Shown piece after piece: positions 52,494-61,921 of a stretch of DNA of 64,000 nucleotides. The notes beneath the pieces were generated by a model. That model worked only from the letters and a program-made list of their open reading frames with translations. It was not told the DNA's origin and made no database searches. Positions within the stretch are counted from its first letter, which is position 1; each line of letters opens with the position of its first letter. The DNA comes from Sphingobacterium sp. (lineage in GTDB: Bacteria; Bacteroidota; Bacteroidia; Sphingobacteriales; Sphingobacteriaceae): positions 91,553 to 155,552 of the forward strand of contig JAQZAZ010000004.1 of NCBI GenBank assembly GCA_029239355.1, read 5' to 3'. The position numbers and the translations under genes were made by a program.

Positions 52494-53444
52494 CTAGCGC
52501 GGAGCCGGAGGGATTTCCGACACATTACGTTCTATTTCCTGAGTCTCCACATGTACAGCAAATTCCGAAGGCTCAATAGGTACACCTTTTGCTGTGGCAT
52601 ATTCCCGTGTAAAAATAGCCCCAAAATAGAGAATTGTGGCTGTATAATATACCCACAGCAGGATGAGGACAAAGGATCCCGCGGCCCCGTAGGTATCCTG
52701 AGTGGAGGAATTCTGCAAATATATTCCGATCAAAGATCTACCCAGAACAAATAAAACGGTAGTGAATAAGGCGCCTGCCCGGACGGTTTTCCACTGGATT
52801 TTTACATCTGGGAGTGTTCTGAAAATCACAGCGAATAAAACAAAGACTACAGCGCAAGATATGGTAAAGTTTATCAGGTTCATAAGTACAACCGTTATAT
52901 CGGGAAAATAACGCAGCAACTGCTGTGTCAATGCCAAAATCAACCCGTTTATAATTAACGTGACCACCAGCAGGAAGCCCAAGCCAATGACAAGCGACGA
53001 GGAGAGCAATCGGTCCTGAATGATTTTCAACCACCCCTTCTTGGGCTTGGGCAGAACATGCCATATTTTATTGATCGAGTTTTGCATATCACCAAATACG
53101 GTCGTCGCCCCAATGATCAATGTCACCAAACTGATGACCAGAGCCGCATTTGATTTACCGGACAGCTGTAGATTCTGAATTACCTCCTGAATCTGCTTCG
53201 CAGCATTGTTTCCGAGCAATCCATTCAGTTCAGTAAAAACTTTTCCTTCGATAGCCTCTGTACCATAAAATATCCCCGCCAATGCAATAATCAAAACGAG
53301 GATTGGACCAATTGAAAACACTGTGTAATAAGACAAAGAAGCACTGTATTTCATTGAATCTTCAGTCATAAATCCGGATACCGTATTTTTGAATATTGTC
53401 CAATAGGTTTTTACTCGGCCTGCGCTTTCTTTTTTTACTTCCAT
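52494..53444 (-). CDS. YihY/virulence factor BrkB family membrane protein
   Basis: 316 residues with about six membrane helices. SASLSYYTVFSIGPILVLII, GLLGNNAAKQIQEVI, TTVFGDMQNSINKIWHV, and GAALF-like RAGALFTTVLFVLGRSLIG, YGAAGSFVLILLWVYYTATI and LYFGAIFTREYA are the conserved family blocks. The protein is an integral inner-membrane protein; its function is unknown, and the old RNase BN assignment was wrong. The C-terminal tail is Pro/Glu-rich. Single gene. Confidence 0.92.
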   Translation of the reverse strand: MEVKKESAGRVKTYWTIFKNTVSGFMTEDSMKYSASLSYYTVFSIGPILVLIIALAGIFYGTEAIEGKVFTELNGLLGNNAAKQIQEVIQNLQLSGKSNAALVISLVTLIIGATTVFGDMQNSINKIWHVLPKPKKGWLKIIQDRLLSSSLVIGLGFLLVVTLIINGLILALTQQLLRYFPDITVVLMNLINFTISCAVVFVLFAVIFRTLPDVKIQWKTVRAGALFTTVLFVLGRSLIGIYLQNSSTQDTYGAAGSFVLILLWVYYTATILYFGAIFTREYATAKGVPIEPSEFAVHVETQEIERNVSEIPPAPR

Positions 53445-53548
53445 TGTCCATTCCTTTTTAATAAAGATGAACCTATGATAAGCGCGGAAAGTTTGCTTTT
53501 TCCTTTAGGCACAAAATTTGTCAATGCAAAAAAAGAAAAGAACAAATC

Positions 53549-54550
53549 ATGAAAAGAACAACACTCTTATTTGCACTCGCAGCAACTATGGTTTCGTGTA
53601 ATCAAAAGACTAAAGAAAACCCGGCACCAGCTGCACAACAAGATACGCTCCCCTCTGTGGAGAAACCTGCTAAAGTAGACACATCGGCAAGGCTCGACCT
53701 TGCTAGTATCCCCTATTCGGATGCAGATATCGGTGTATTCCCGTTTTTTACGCTGCCAAAAGGTTATAAAGAGATGAATCAGCCTATCAATAAGGATTTT
53801 GACATCTGTTATTTCCCGATTAATGGCGTGATGAAACCCTACGAAGGACGGCTCTACAAAGTGAATATCACCAACGAGCCGGGCACTCAATTTTCGCAGC
53901 GGTATTTTGAAAAAAGCATGGAGGATTATCTAGCGTCCATTGGCGCAGTTAAAGTATTCGACGGTAACATCACAGCAGAAGAATATGAGCGTTATCACAA
54001 ACAAGATCCGTACAAAGGAGATGAGGGTGATATCGGGTATGCAGATCAACAGATCCGCGTATATGTAATCCGCAGCAAAAATCAAGGCAATATCTATATT
54101 CAATATACGGCAAATAATGCTGGCGCCAAGCTCAACATACTGCAGGAAAATAATTTTAAACAAACGATCCGGAAAATTACTGCAGATGATATCGCAAAGG
54201 ATCTTTCCGAAAAAGGAAAATCAATTGTTTACATCACATTCGATACTGACAAGTCTAGTATTACTACTGAGGGAACGGATCTGGTCATACAGATTGCAGA
54301 AGCATTAAAAAACGACCCTACGCTCAAAATCGCCATTGAAGGACATACAGACAATACCGGCGATGCAGCGCATAATAAAAAGCTGTCCGATGATCGCGCG
54401 AATGCTGTGCTGACAGCATTAGTGGGTCAAAAAATCGACAAATCGCGCCTAACTGCCAAAGGTTACGGCGCCGAACGCCCACTTGTTGCCAATGATTCTG
54501 AAGATAACAAAGCTAAAAACCGTCGCGTCGAACTAGTTAAGCTAAAATAG
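53549..54550 (+). CDS. OmpA family lipoprotein
   Basis: 333 residues. The lipoprotein signal is MKRTTLLFALAATMVSC with cysteine 17. A central domain of about 170 residues (FPFFTLPKGYKEMNQPINKD onward) is of unknown family. The C-terminal OmpA domain (about 215-333) has VYITFDTDKSSITTEG, IAIEGHTDNTGDAAHNKKLS and RANAVLTALVGQKIDKSRLT, plus AKGYGAERPLVAND and NRRVELVKLK, which bind peptidoglycan. It should tether the outer membrane to the cell wall. Followed by an inverted-repeat terminator. Confidence 0.9.
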   Translation: MKRTTLLFALAATMVSCNQKTKENPAPAAQQDTLPSVEKPAKVDTSARLDLASIPYSDADIGVFPFFTLPKGYKEMNQPINKDFDICYFPINGVMKPYEGRLYKVNITNEPGTQFSQRYFEKSMEDYLASIGAVKVFDGNITAEEYERYHKQDPYKGDEGDIGYADQQIRVYVIRSKNQGNIYIQYTANNAGAKLNILQENNFKQTIRKITADDIAKDLSEKGKSIVYITFDTDKSSITTEGTDLVIQIAEALKNDPTLKIAIEGHTDNTGDAAHNKKLSDDRANAVLTALVGQKIDKSRLTAKGYGAERPLVANDSEDNKAKNRRVELVKLK

Positions 54551-54559
54551 ACAATCCAT

Positions 54560-54602
54560 TTTTCATACGGTGCCTTCTTCGACAGAGAGCACCGTATGAA
54601 AA
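54560..54602 (+). terminator. Hairpin terminator after the OmpA-like gene
   Basis: A 14-bp stem TTTTCATACGGTGC (54560-54573) with GCACCGTATGAAAA (54589-54602) and a 15-base loop, 9 bases after the stop. The T run after it is weak (CAATTTT). Confidence 0.65.
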
Positions 54603-54621
54603 CAATTTTGCCAGCGCTGTC

Positions 54622-54640
54622 TTGGTAAACATTTTACCAA
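54622..54640. promoter_or_regulatory. Operator-like palindrome shared with the GH26 upstream region
   Basis: TTGGTAAACATTTTACCAA is a perfect palindrome of 8 bases around CAT. Its inner 17 bases are identical to the site at 47035-47051. It lies 20 bases after the ompA terminator and about 345 bases upstream of the susC promoter box. Confidence 0.55.
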
Positions 54641-54960
54641 CACACAGTCTCGCACCGTGTATATTCGATTGCAACCATCAACTGTCATCTTTTTTAATGC
54701 TTTAGTTCGCGATTAAATGCAAGTCGAGCTATTAAACAAATTTGTTATAGCACAAATTATTACAATACACTAAACATATTAGTGTTTTATTTTTAATAGC
54801 ATCCTGTCGGGTATACATAAAGCGAAGGGCTTGATTTTAAAATTCCTCTTTCCGCCCCTATTTTTTATGCTCAACCAATCAACAGGTCGGACCAAAAAAG
54901 CATATTCATGCGTTTTTATTCAACAAACTACGTCTTTCAATCAAAAAAAAGCCTATATTA

Positions 54961-54991
54961 TTTTAAATATTGCACTTTTATGCTATATTTG
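54961..54991 (+). promoter_or_regulatory. Candidate promoter of the second susCD operon
   Basis: TATATTTG (54984-54991) matches TAnnTTTG, with TTTT at 54961-54964, 19 bases upstream, as a weak -33 box. It would give a leader of about 130 bases. Confidence 0.4.
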
Positions 54992-55128
54992 ATATAAAAC
55001 ATATATAAACCGATTTTTTAACCGCTATAAATTTCTAGATGAAATAGCAAAATTTTCATGTTGCACAAGCACCAGGTGTATTGGCAAAACCTAAATTAAA
55101 GAGAAGCTAATCAAACACATTTTTTATT

Positions 55129-58100
55129 ATGAAAAGAAGTATGCTCATACTAGTGGGCTTGCTGAGTACGTATGGAGTCGCCCTGGCCCAAAAAATCGTT
55201 ACCGGTAAGGTCACTACGACAGATGGATCCGCCTTGGGAGGTGTTACAATTTCAGAAAAAGGCAAAAACACCCAATCCATCACTAACAATAGCGGTATGT
55301 ACAAAATTACCGTACAGGAAGATGCCACGTTAATTTTTAGACATGTCGGCTACCGACAAATCGAAAAAGCCATCCTAGGACAGGCGGTCGTTAACATCAC
55401 ACTATCCGAAAATAGTTCATCGTTGGACGAAGTGGTAGTAACCGCCTTTGGTGTCAAGCGTGATCGAAAGACACTGGGATACTCTACCCCTATCGTCTCC
55501 GGATCGGATGTCTCCGAAACCCAACGGGAATCTTTCTTTCAAGGACTTCAAGGCCGTGTCCCCGGACTGTCGATCAACAGCACCAGCGGTATGCCCGGCG
55601 CATCAGCGCAGATCGTACTCCGTGGATTTGCATCCATCTCTGGCGACAACAATGCGCTTATTGTCGTAGACGGAGTACCCATTAACAACTCCACCCTGAA
55701 CGAAAATGACCTCGCCAGCAACGGTGCCAATAGAGACCTGGATTATTCCAATAGAGCAATGGATATTAACCCCGACGATATCGAGACCTATACCATTTTA
55801 AAAGGCCCTGAAGCTACAGCACAATTCGGAAGCCAAGGCGCTGGAGGTGCCATACTGATCACGACAAAGAAAGGTAAAGCCGGCCGGTTTACTGTCAACT
55901 ATTCACTCTCAGGACGGGTAGAAACGGTCAATAAATACCCTGAGCGACAATATGTATATGCCCAAGGCACCAACGGTACATATGCCGCCAATTCAGTCTA
56001 TTCCATGGGGCCGCGGTATGCTGAGGGTGTAACGCTCTATAAAGATAATATCAACAACTTTTTCCGCACAGGATATAACCAAAAGCATAACCTTTCTTTC
56101 GAAGGGGGCTCCGAAAAAGTGACCTACCGCTGGTCAAATGAATATAGCAACAACAGTGGTATCGTGCCCAATACTAGCTACAAGCGCTTTTCAACCCGCT
56201 TAAATGGAACAGCTAAATTTAACGACAAACTCGAGTTTAACACATCCTTTAACTACATCAATACACAGAACGATAAAGCTAGAAAAGGTAATACCGGCTA
56301 CTTAATCACATTGATGCGCTTCAATCCTCTTTATGATGTCCGCGACTGGATCGATGAAAAGGGTAACCGTGTCCTGCACAGTTCGGATATTTACAATGAG
56401 CTGGACAATCCATTCTGGGACGTCTATCGCAATACCGCCAATGATGATGTCAACCGTATCCTGGGAACTTCAAATATTACCTATCGTGCCACCAACTGGC
56501 TGAGCCTGAACGGCATCATCGGAATAGATTTTTCCAACACGCTGGGACAAAGCGTATACCATCCACAATCCTACTCCGGCTCGGGATCTTCCACCGATGT
56601 GCGCAATGGATCCATGAATGTGTATCAGGTCAATGGACGTGTGCTGTCAGGTTCATTTATGGCTACCGCCAATACAAAAATCGGCAGGGACATCAGCTTT
56701 CGGGCAAACTTAGGGACCGAATTTAAAGATTACAATACACTTACCAACTCACAATATGGTGAGGACTTTTACGATCCTGACTTTTACAGCATCAACAATA
56801 CTTCCCCAAGTACACAGCTTGCCAAATCCATTGCCAATAACTTTCGGACGGTCGGCTTCCTCGCCCAGGCAGGATTTGGCTATCTGGACAATCTGCTCTA
56901 CCTGAACTTAACTGGCCGGCTGGATGCTGCCTCCCGCATGATGCCTAATAATCCTTATTTTGGCTACCCATCAGCTTCGTTAGCTTTTAACTTTTCAGAC
57001 CTGGCCTTTTTTAAAAACAAAGTCACCTGGCTCAATGACGGAAAGTACCGGATTTCTGTCGGGACCACGGGCAAAGCGCCATTCAAAAGCTATTATACAC
57101 TCTCTAATTTAGAGCCAAAACTTTCGACCGGCGGTGGCTTCGCCTATGGTGTCAATGGTGGTAACCCAAATTTAAAAGCCGAAAAAACCAGAGACTTTGA
57201 AACAGGATTCGAATTTGGACTATTCAAGCGCCGGCTCACATTTGACTTCAGTTATTTTAACCGACTTAGTACCGGACAGATCATCCTGCCACGGTTGAGC
57301 TATGGCTCTGGCTTTGTTTTACGGATGATGAATGGCGGTGAAGTCAAGACCTATGGTACCGAGCTGCAGGTCAACGTCAACCCCATCAAGAAAACCGATT
57401 TCAGCTGGGATATGACCTTCAACTTTACCCAATATAAAGGAAAAGTACTTTCGCTGGCCGAAGAATTACCCGAATTATATGATTCGGATACCTGGGTGCT
57501 GAGCGGTGTACGGTCTTCGGTGATGCCGGGCTACAGCATTGGTACACTTAGCGGCACACAGTTTAAAAGAAATGAACGCGGTGACATATTAATTAACCCA
57601 CAAACCGGACTACCAATCGCTGGTACGGATAAATATTATCCCATAGGTGACCGAATTCCAGACTATACACTTGGAATTGTCAACAAGTTCAATTACAAAA
57701 ATTTTTACCTCACCTTCTTATGGGACCTCCGGAAAGGAGGGGATGTACTTAATGGATTGGATTATAGACTTTACACTTACGGACAATCTGTAAAAACATT
57801 GAATCGAGAAGATCCTCGGGTAATAGAAGGTGTATTAGAAGATGGGTTTGAAAACACAGCCAGCCCAACAGTCAACCGCATAGCGGTAACACCTTATTCG
57901 GCATCGACCTACTATATGACCAATATAGAACCCCAGATGTTTATTGAGAAAAACATCTATGCTTTTAGGCTCAGGGATATTACACTCCGCTACACCTTGC
58001 CCAAACATCTGACACAGCGCATCTCATCACAATCTGCATTAAGTGTGTTTTTTACAGCTACCGATGTTTTCCTTTTCACCAACTATACCGGATTAGATCC

Positions 58101-58212
58101 GGAGAGCAATAGCAATACTGCCGGACTTGGGGGTATCGGGGGTTATGGTATCGATTACGGCAATATGGCCAAACCAAGAGGTTTTAATTTTGGATTTAAC
58201 TTGAGATTTTAG
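55129..58212 (+). CDS. SusC/RagA family TonB-linked outer-membrane channel
   Basis: 1027 residues, full length. A signal peptide ends at GVALA (residue 20). A carboxypeptidase-regulatory-like domain covers about 23-95 (VTGKVTTTDGSALGGVTISE). The SusC signature SLDEVVVTAFGVKRDRKTLG lies at 99-118, followed by the plug (ALIVVDGVPINNSTLNENDL, TYTILKGPEATAQFG) and the barrel ending PRGFNFGFNLRF. It works with the SusD-like protein in the next gene, 12 bases downstream. The operon also holds a DUF4397-like lipoprotein and a degenerate phosphodiester-glycosidase-like lipoprotein. Confidence 0.95.
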   Translation: MKRSMLILVGLLSTYGVALAQKIVTGKVTTTDGSALGGVTISEKGKNTQSITNNSGMYKITVQEDATLIFRHVGYRQIEKAILGQAVVNITLSENSSSLDEVVVTAFGVKRDRKTLGYSTPIVSGSDVSETQRESFFQGLQGRVPGLSINSTSGMPGASAQIVLRGFASISGDNNALIVVDGVPINNSTLNENDLASNGANRDLDYSNRAMDINPDDIETYTILKGPEATAQFGSQGAGGAILITTKKGKAGRFTVNYSLSGRVETVNKYPERQYVYAQGTNGTYAANSVYSMGPRYAEGVTLYKDNINNFFRTGYNQKHNLSFEGGSEKVTYRWSNEYSNNSGIVPNTSYKRFSTRLNGTAKFNDKLEFNTSFNYINTQNDKARKGNTGYLITLMRFNPLYDVRDWIDEKGNRVLHSSDIYNELDNPFWDVYRNTANDDVNRILGTSNITYRATNWLSLNGIIGIDFSNTLGQSVYHPQSYSGSGSSTDVRNGSMNVYQVNGRVLSGSFMATANTKIGRDISFRANLGTEFKDYNTLTNSQYGEDFYDPDFYSINNTSPSTQLAKSIANNFRTVGFLAQAGFGYLDNLLYLNLTGRLDAASRMMPNNPYFGYPSASLAFNFSDLAFFKNKVTWLNDGKYRISVGTTGKAPFKSYYTLSNLEPKLSTGGGFAYGVNGGNPNLKAEKTRDFETGFEFGLFKRRLTFDFSYFNRLSTGQIILPRLSYGSGFVLRMMNGGEVKTYGTELQVNVNPIKKTDFSWDMTFNFTQYKGKVLSLAEELPELYDSDTWVLSGVRSSVMPGYSIGTLSGTQFKRNERGDILINPQTGLPIAGTDKYYPIGDRIPDYTLGIVNKFNYKNFYLTFLWDLRKGGDVLNGLDYRLYTYGQSVKTLNREDPRVIEGVLEDGFENTASPTVNRIAVTPYSASTYYMTNIEPQMFIEKNIYAFRLRDITLRYTLPKHLTQRISSQSALSVFFTATDVFLFTNYTGLDPESNSNTAGLGGIGGYGIDYGNMAKPRGFNFGFNLRF

Positions 58213-58224
58213 GAGAAATATATC

Positions 58225-59790
58225 ATGAGAACAACGATTTATATACTAATTTTTTCAGTCCTGATAGGATTGAGCAGTTGCAAGAAATATCTGGACATCA
58301 ATGAGAATCCGTCCAATCCGCAACTCGTTAAAGCCGAATTGCTTTTGGCTCCGATCATCTATCAAATGGCCAATGGTTATGCCAACGACCAGCGACAGAT
58401 GAACAAGTTCAATCAAACGATTTTGGGGGCTAGCACAGACGAGTCATCCCGGATCTGGGAGCGTCACGGATTTCCGCAGCAAAGCGATGTCGGCGGTGTC
58501 ATGTGGCGCATGGTTTATTTTGATCACGGGCTCAACCTGCAGTTGATGATCAACGATGCCATTGTGAATAAAAAATATGAGTACGCAGCGATCGGGTACG
58601 CGGTCAAAGCATGGGGTTATCAAATGCTGACCGATTACCACGGTCCGATTATTCTAGACGAAGCCCTGCGCACGCAACAATTATCTTTCAAATACAATGA
58701 CCAACCAGATGTATACGCTAAAGTCCGCGTATGGTGCGATTCGGCGCTCTATTACCTGGATCAAAAGAGTCCTGTAGATTACAGTGCAAACCTGAATTCA
58801 AAAAAGGGTGATAACCTATTTCGTGGCAATATGGACCGTTGGCGAAAGTTTGTCTACGGCATAAGAGCACTTCAATATATCCACTTGGTCAACAAGCCTG
58901 ATTTCAAAGAAAAGTATGCCGATTCAATTGCCTATTTCGTAGACCGTTCTTTTGATTCACCATCCGATGACGCCGGTGTCAAATTTGATGGCGATCAATC
59001 TGGAACAGCCAATGTTGTGAGTTCAAAATTCGGCCTTTACACCACATCCTATTATAACAGAGCAGGTAAGCCGATCGTGCGCTATCTAACCGGGGGACTG
59101 CGTGGAGAACCGATTGAAAATCCAAAAATATCAACTGACCCGAGGCTTTCGCGCATGTTAATGATCAACAATCCTGTTGACAGTGTCTATATCGGTGGCG
59201 AGCCTAATGTTTCAAACACAACGGTGCCCAACATCCTCGGGGACATCAATAGTGGACAAGGGAAATTTATCTTTAGAGATGCCGCGGATTTCCCATTGAT
59301 GACCTATGCGCAGCTGCAATTGGTCAAAGCCGAGGCGATGTTTATCAAAGGCGATCAGGCTAAGGCCTATGATGCTTATATCAAGGGAATTTATGCGCAC
59401 ATGAATTTCGTTAATAAGTACGTCAACACGACAAACGAAAAACCAATCACTCCGGCCGAAGCAGAAAGTTATATAAAAGGGGGTGAAATACCACTGACAG
59501 CATCTGAATTGACCTTAGCCGATATCATGGGTCAAAAGTATATTGTCCAATGGGGCTGGGGAGGTCTTGAACAATGGTGTGATTTAAGAAAGTACCATTA
59601 TAACACGGAAATATTTAAGCAGTTTATTCCCTTATCCGGTAGTCAGCTGACCTATAATGACTATTGTTATCGTGTGAGGCCACGTTATAATTCGGAGTAT
59701 GCATGGAATGCTTCAGAGCTTGAGCGGTGGGGCGCGCTAGAGCCCGAATATATCATTAAGCCAACTTGGTTTGTTGATTCAACTAATTAA
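58225..59790 (+). CDS. SusD/RagB-like surface lipoprotein
   Basis: 521 residues of the SusD-like 2 type. Lipoprotein signal ILIFSVLIGLSSC (cysteine 19), then KKYLDINENPSNPQLVKAEL, a helix-rich body (YAAIGYAVKAWGYQMLTDYH), YAQLQLVKAEAMFIKGDQAK and KYIVQWGWGGLEQWCDLRKY. It is the binding partner of the SusC protein encoded immediately upstream. The ending has no LxQNPxY motif, so it differs from the two other SusD proteins in this window. Confidence 0.93.
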   Translation: MRTTIYILIFSVLIGLSSCKKYLDINENPSNPQLVKAELLLAPIIYQMANGYANDQRQMNKFNQTILGASTDESSRIWERHGFPQQSDVGGVMWRMVYFDHGLNLQLMINDAIVNKKYEYAAIGYAVKAWGYQMLTDYHGPIILDEALRTQQLSFKYNDQPDVYAKVRVWCDSALYYLDQKSPVDYSANLNSKKGDNLFRGNMDRWRKFVYGIRALQYIHLVNKPDFKEKYADSIAYFVDRSFDSPSDDAGVKFDGDQSGTANVVSSKFGLYTTSYYNRAGKPIVRYLTGGLRGEPIENPKISTDPRLSRMLMINNPVDSVYIGGEPNVSNTTVPNILGDINSGQGKFIFRDAADFPLMTYAQLQLVKAEAMFIKGDQAKAYDAYIKGIYAHMNFVNKYVNTTNEKPITPAEAESYIKGGEIPLTASELTLADIMGQKYIVQWGWGGLEQWCDLRKYHYNTEIFKQFIPLSGSQLTYNDYCYRVRPRYNSEYAWNASELERWGALEPEYIIKPTWFVDSTN

Positions 59791-59809
59791 CCTAATAACT
59801 GGAAAAATT

Positions 59810-60622
59810 ATGAAGAATTTCAAAAAAATAGTGTTTCTTGCTTTAGGCGCTTTTGGCCTATATTCCTGTGAGAAATCGATACAAGACTTTGGAAAAGTAG
59901 ATTTTCTGGGAGCTGACGATGCCATTATCAAGGTTAATATGGCATCTATCTACCCCGACGACCGCTATATGTATGTCAAATTTGACGGGCAGCGTGTGAC
60001 ATCGCTCATCCGCGGGCGCGAACCGTTTCCCGGAGGTGGCTACAATACACGGGGAGACTCACGTCCAGATTTTTTAAAGTGGAAATCCGGAAGTGTAAAG
60101 GTCCAGGTGGCGCTTCCGCATAAGACCGATGATGGCCGCGATTCACTTATTTTAGCAGAATCGTCCGTCAATCTGGCTGCCGGCAAACGCTATACCATCC
60201 ATATTACCGATACGGCGCAAAATACGAAGATGATCCTAAATGAAGAGGATCTGTCGCGGCCTGACAGTACACAGGCAAGGTATAGATTTACCAATCTGAT
60301 GCCGAATGTCCCTTCGATTGACCTCTACTACGGTGCGGCAGCTACCGGAAGTGCGGACGCTATCGCGATGCAGGACTCTTTGGTAGCCAAAGACGTTAAG
60401 TATCTGGAGACAAGCCCCTACTTCCAATTGAACCGCATCGCTACCCGCACCTGGAAGATCCGCAAAGCAGGATCCCCAGTGACAAATGGTACAGTAATCG
60501 CATCTTATAGCAATGGCGGCGCCATCCTGGATCGCAGATCGTACGTTGTGTATGCCCTTGGCTATGATGGATTCACCAGCACCATTATGAAGCCTTATGT
60601 TTCATTTTTCTTAGTCCGATAG
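59810..60622 (+). CDS. DUF4397-like lipoprotein
   Basis: 270 residues from the ATG at 59810, chosen because it follows GGAAAA and gives a proper lipoprotein signal (MKNFKKIVFLALGAFGLYSC, cysteine 20); an upstream ATG at 59771 overlaps susD. The mature protein is beta-rich with RYRFTNLMPNVPSIDLYYGA, typical of DUF4397 proteins (surface beta-sandwiches of unknown function), and VAKDVKYLETSPYFQLNRIA. It lies third in the SusCD operon, where it could be an extra glycan-binding subunit. Family assignment is fairly likely. Confidence 0.75.
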   Translation: MKNFKKIVFLALGAFGLYSCEKSIQDFGKVDFLGADDAIIKVNMASIYPDDRYMYVKFDGQRVTSLIRGREPFPGGGYNTRGDSRPDFLKWKSGSVKVQVALPHKTDDGRDSLILAESSVNLAAGKRYTIHITDTAQNTKMILNEEDLSRPDSTQARYRFTNLMPNVPSIDLYYGAAATGSADAIAMQDSLVAKDVKYLETSPYFQLNRIATRTWKIRKAGSPVTNGTVIASYSNGGAILDRRSYVVYALGYDGFTSTIMKPYVSFFLVR

Positions 60623-60624
60623 AT

Positions 60625-61617
60625 ATGAAAAGAAAATCATTTTTAAATCCTGTTATGCTTTGCCTCGCATGCATCAGTATACTTTACTCCTGTAAGCAAA
60701 GAGATGACTATCCCTCATTTGACGATGAAGTGATAGAAACTACGCCGACGGATTCTATTCCTGATGATAAGGAAATGGAGCCAGTCACCAAGACAATTAT
60801 GGATCGCACCGATCTGATCAAAAAGTTCCAGGTAGATTCTTCCGTCATGCTAACCACGGGTCTTGTCAGAACCCATATTCGTTATCTGAATAAGCTTGAC
60901 CAGCCTGTGAGCGTGCAACTGCTAAAAGCAGACCTTTCCACCAATGCGGTATTCCCGACGATCATGAGCGCGTTTGATGATTACTTATATGTCAGTCAGC
61001 CGATTGGAGACATGGCAAAATATAATGAAAAGCGATCTGGCGGGGAGATTTTGGCTGCGATAAACGGGGCACTATCCGCTGCCTATTCGTACATTAAAAA
61101 TGGTCGGCAGATCAACATATCGACCACCAATATCAAAACCAAGGAAAAGATAAGGCCATTTTTCGCGATCAGAAAAGACGGCACAGCTTATATTGGCAAT
61201 TGTGTCGATACCACCAAGTTTGCTTTTGAAACTTTTGATCTGAATCAATTTGGTGGACTGGTATCGGGGACCGACTGGGTCCGTTACCGAGGTCATAGCG
61301 TTATATCTACTTCTGAAATAGTGCAGGCCACTACGTCCATCGGATTATCATCCAATAAAAAAACACTATATGCCATGGTCGTCGATGGGGGCAATGTTAA
61401 CTTTTCGGTAGGTATGGCCAATAATGATGTTGCCACCTTAATGGCTGCTTTAGACGTTTACGATGGCTTTGTTTTGAATAGCGGCGTTACCAGCGTAATG
61501 GTACAAAAGACCTTCACAATGGACAATTTAAATCCAATCGTCTGGAATACTGTCACTAAGCCTCTTACAGTAGGGGGTGCAGCAAGTATTAGTGGTATTG
61601 GGTTTGTGAGGCGTTAA
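60625..61617 (+). CDS. Phosphodiester glycosidase (NAGPA)-like lipoprotein with altered active-site motif
   Basis: 330 residues. The lipoprotein signal is LACISILYSC (cysteine 23). The later part follows the NAGPA/phosphodiester glycosidase outline: ILAAINGALSAAYS near 141-154, IRPFFAIRKDGTAYIG, IVQATTSIGLSSNKKTLYAM, VVDGGNVNFSVGMANND at about 252, and VATLMAALDVYDGFVL. Where the family usually ends in a LDGGGSSTM-type catalytic loop, this protein has VLNSGVTSVMV (about 283-293), so Asp-Gly-Gly-Gly is lost. It may have turned into a binding protein. It is the last gene of the SusC/SusD operon and is followed by a terminator. Confidence 0.7.
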   Translation: MKRKSFLNPVMLCLACISILYSCKQRDDYPSFDDEVIETTPTDSIPDDKEMEPVTKTIMDRTDLIKKFQVDSSVMLTTGLVRTHIRYLNKLDQPVSVQLLKADLSTNAVFPTIMSAFDDYLYVSQPIGDMAKYNEKRSGGEILAAINGALSAAYSYIKNGRQINISTTNIKTKEKIRPFFAIRKDGTAYIGNCVDTTKFAFETFDLNQFGGLVSGTDWVRYRGHSVISTSEIVQATTSIGLSSNKKTLYAMVVDGGNVNFSVGMANNDVATLMAALDVYDGFVLNSGVTSVMVQKTFTMDNLNPIVWNTVTKPLTVGGAASISGIGFVRR

Positions 61618-61921
61618 AGTAATATTAAAATCATTACCTGATTGATTATTGAATGTATCTTCGCTTTATTTTAACGTATATTTTGAAAATGCAAAAGGGA
61701 CTGTCCATTTGGACAGTCCCTTTATTATAAAATCATTGTTGAATTTCATTAAATACTTCCCTAGAACTTGGATTTATAGCGTCCGGTCCCCTAGCATCAA
61801 TGCTGAATGGGTAGCGAAGCCCCTGATTTACATCTGAAAGCTTTATTTTGAGGAAACAAATTGCTTCTCATTCTTTATAACCAAGAAATTCATCCTTTTA
61901 TTGAACGGAAAATCATAAGAT
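61618..61921. other. Intergenic region between operon end and epimerase gene
   Basis: About 300 bases between convergent genes. The terminator at 61694-61726 is the only clear feature; 61649-61837 has an open frame that crosses it and is rejected. Confidence 0.5.
61694..61726. terminator. Intrinsic terminator of the second susCD operon
   Basis: A perfect 13-bp stem AAAGGGACTGTCC / GGACAGTCCCTTT (61694-61706 with 61711-61723) with a 4-base ATTT loop and T-rich flank. Probably bidirectional, ending the operon and the minus-strand epimerase. Confidence 0.8.

Larger units (their letters stand above)
54551..55128. other. Intergenic region upstream of the second susC
   Basis: About 580 bases: the ompA terminator, an operator-like palindrome (54622-54640), the susC promoter box (54984-54991) and an AT-rich leader. 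No gene is supported. Confidence 0.55.

Noticed and set aside
61649-61837. Plus-strand frame of 62 codons after the second SusCD operon
   Set aside because: It spans the operon terminator at 61694-61726 and has no protein-like pattern.
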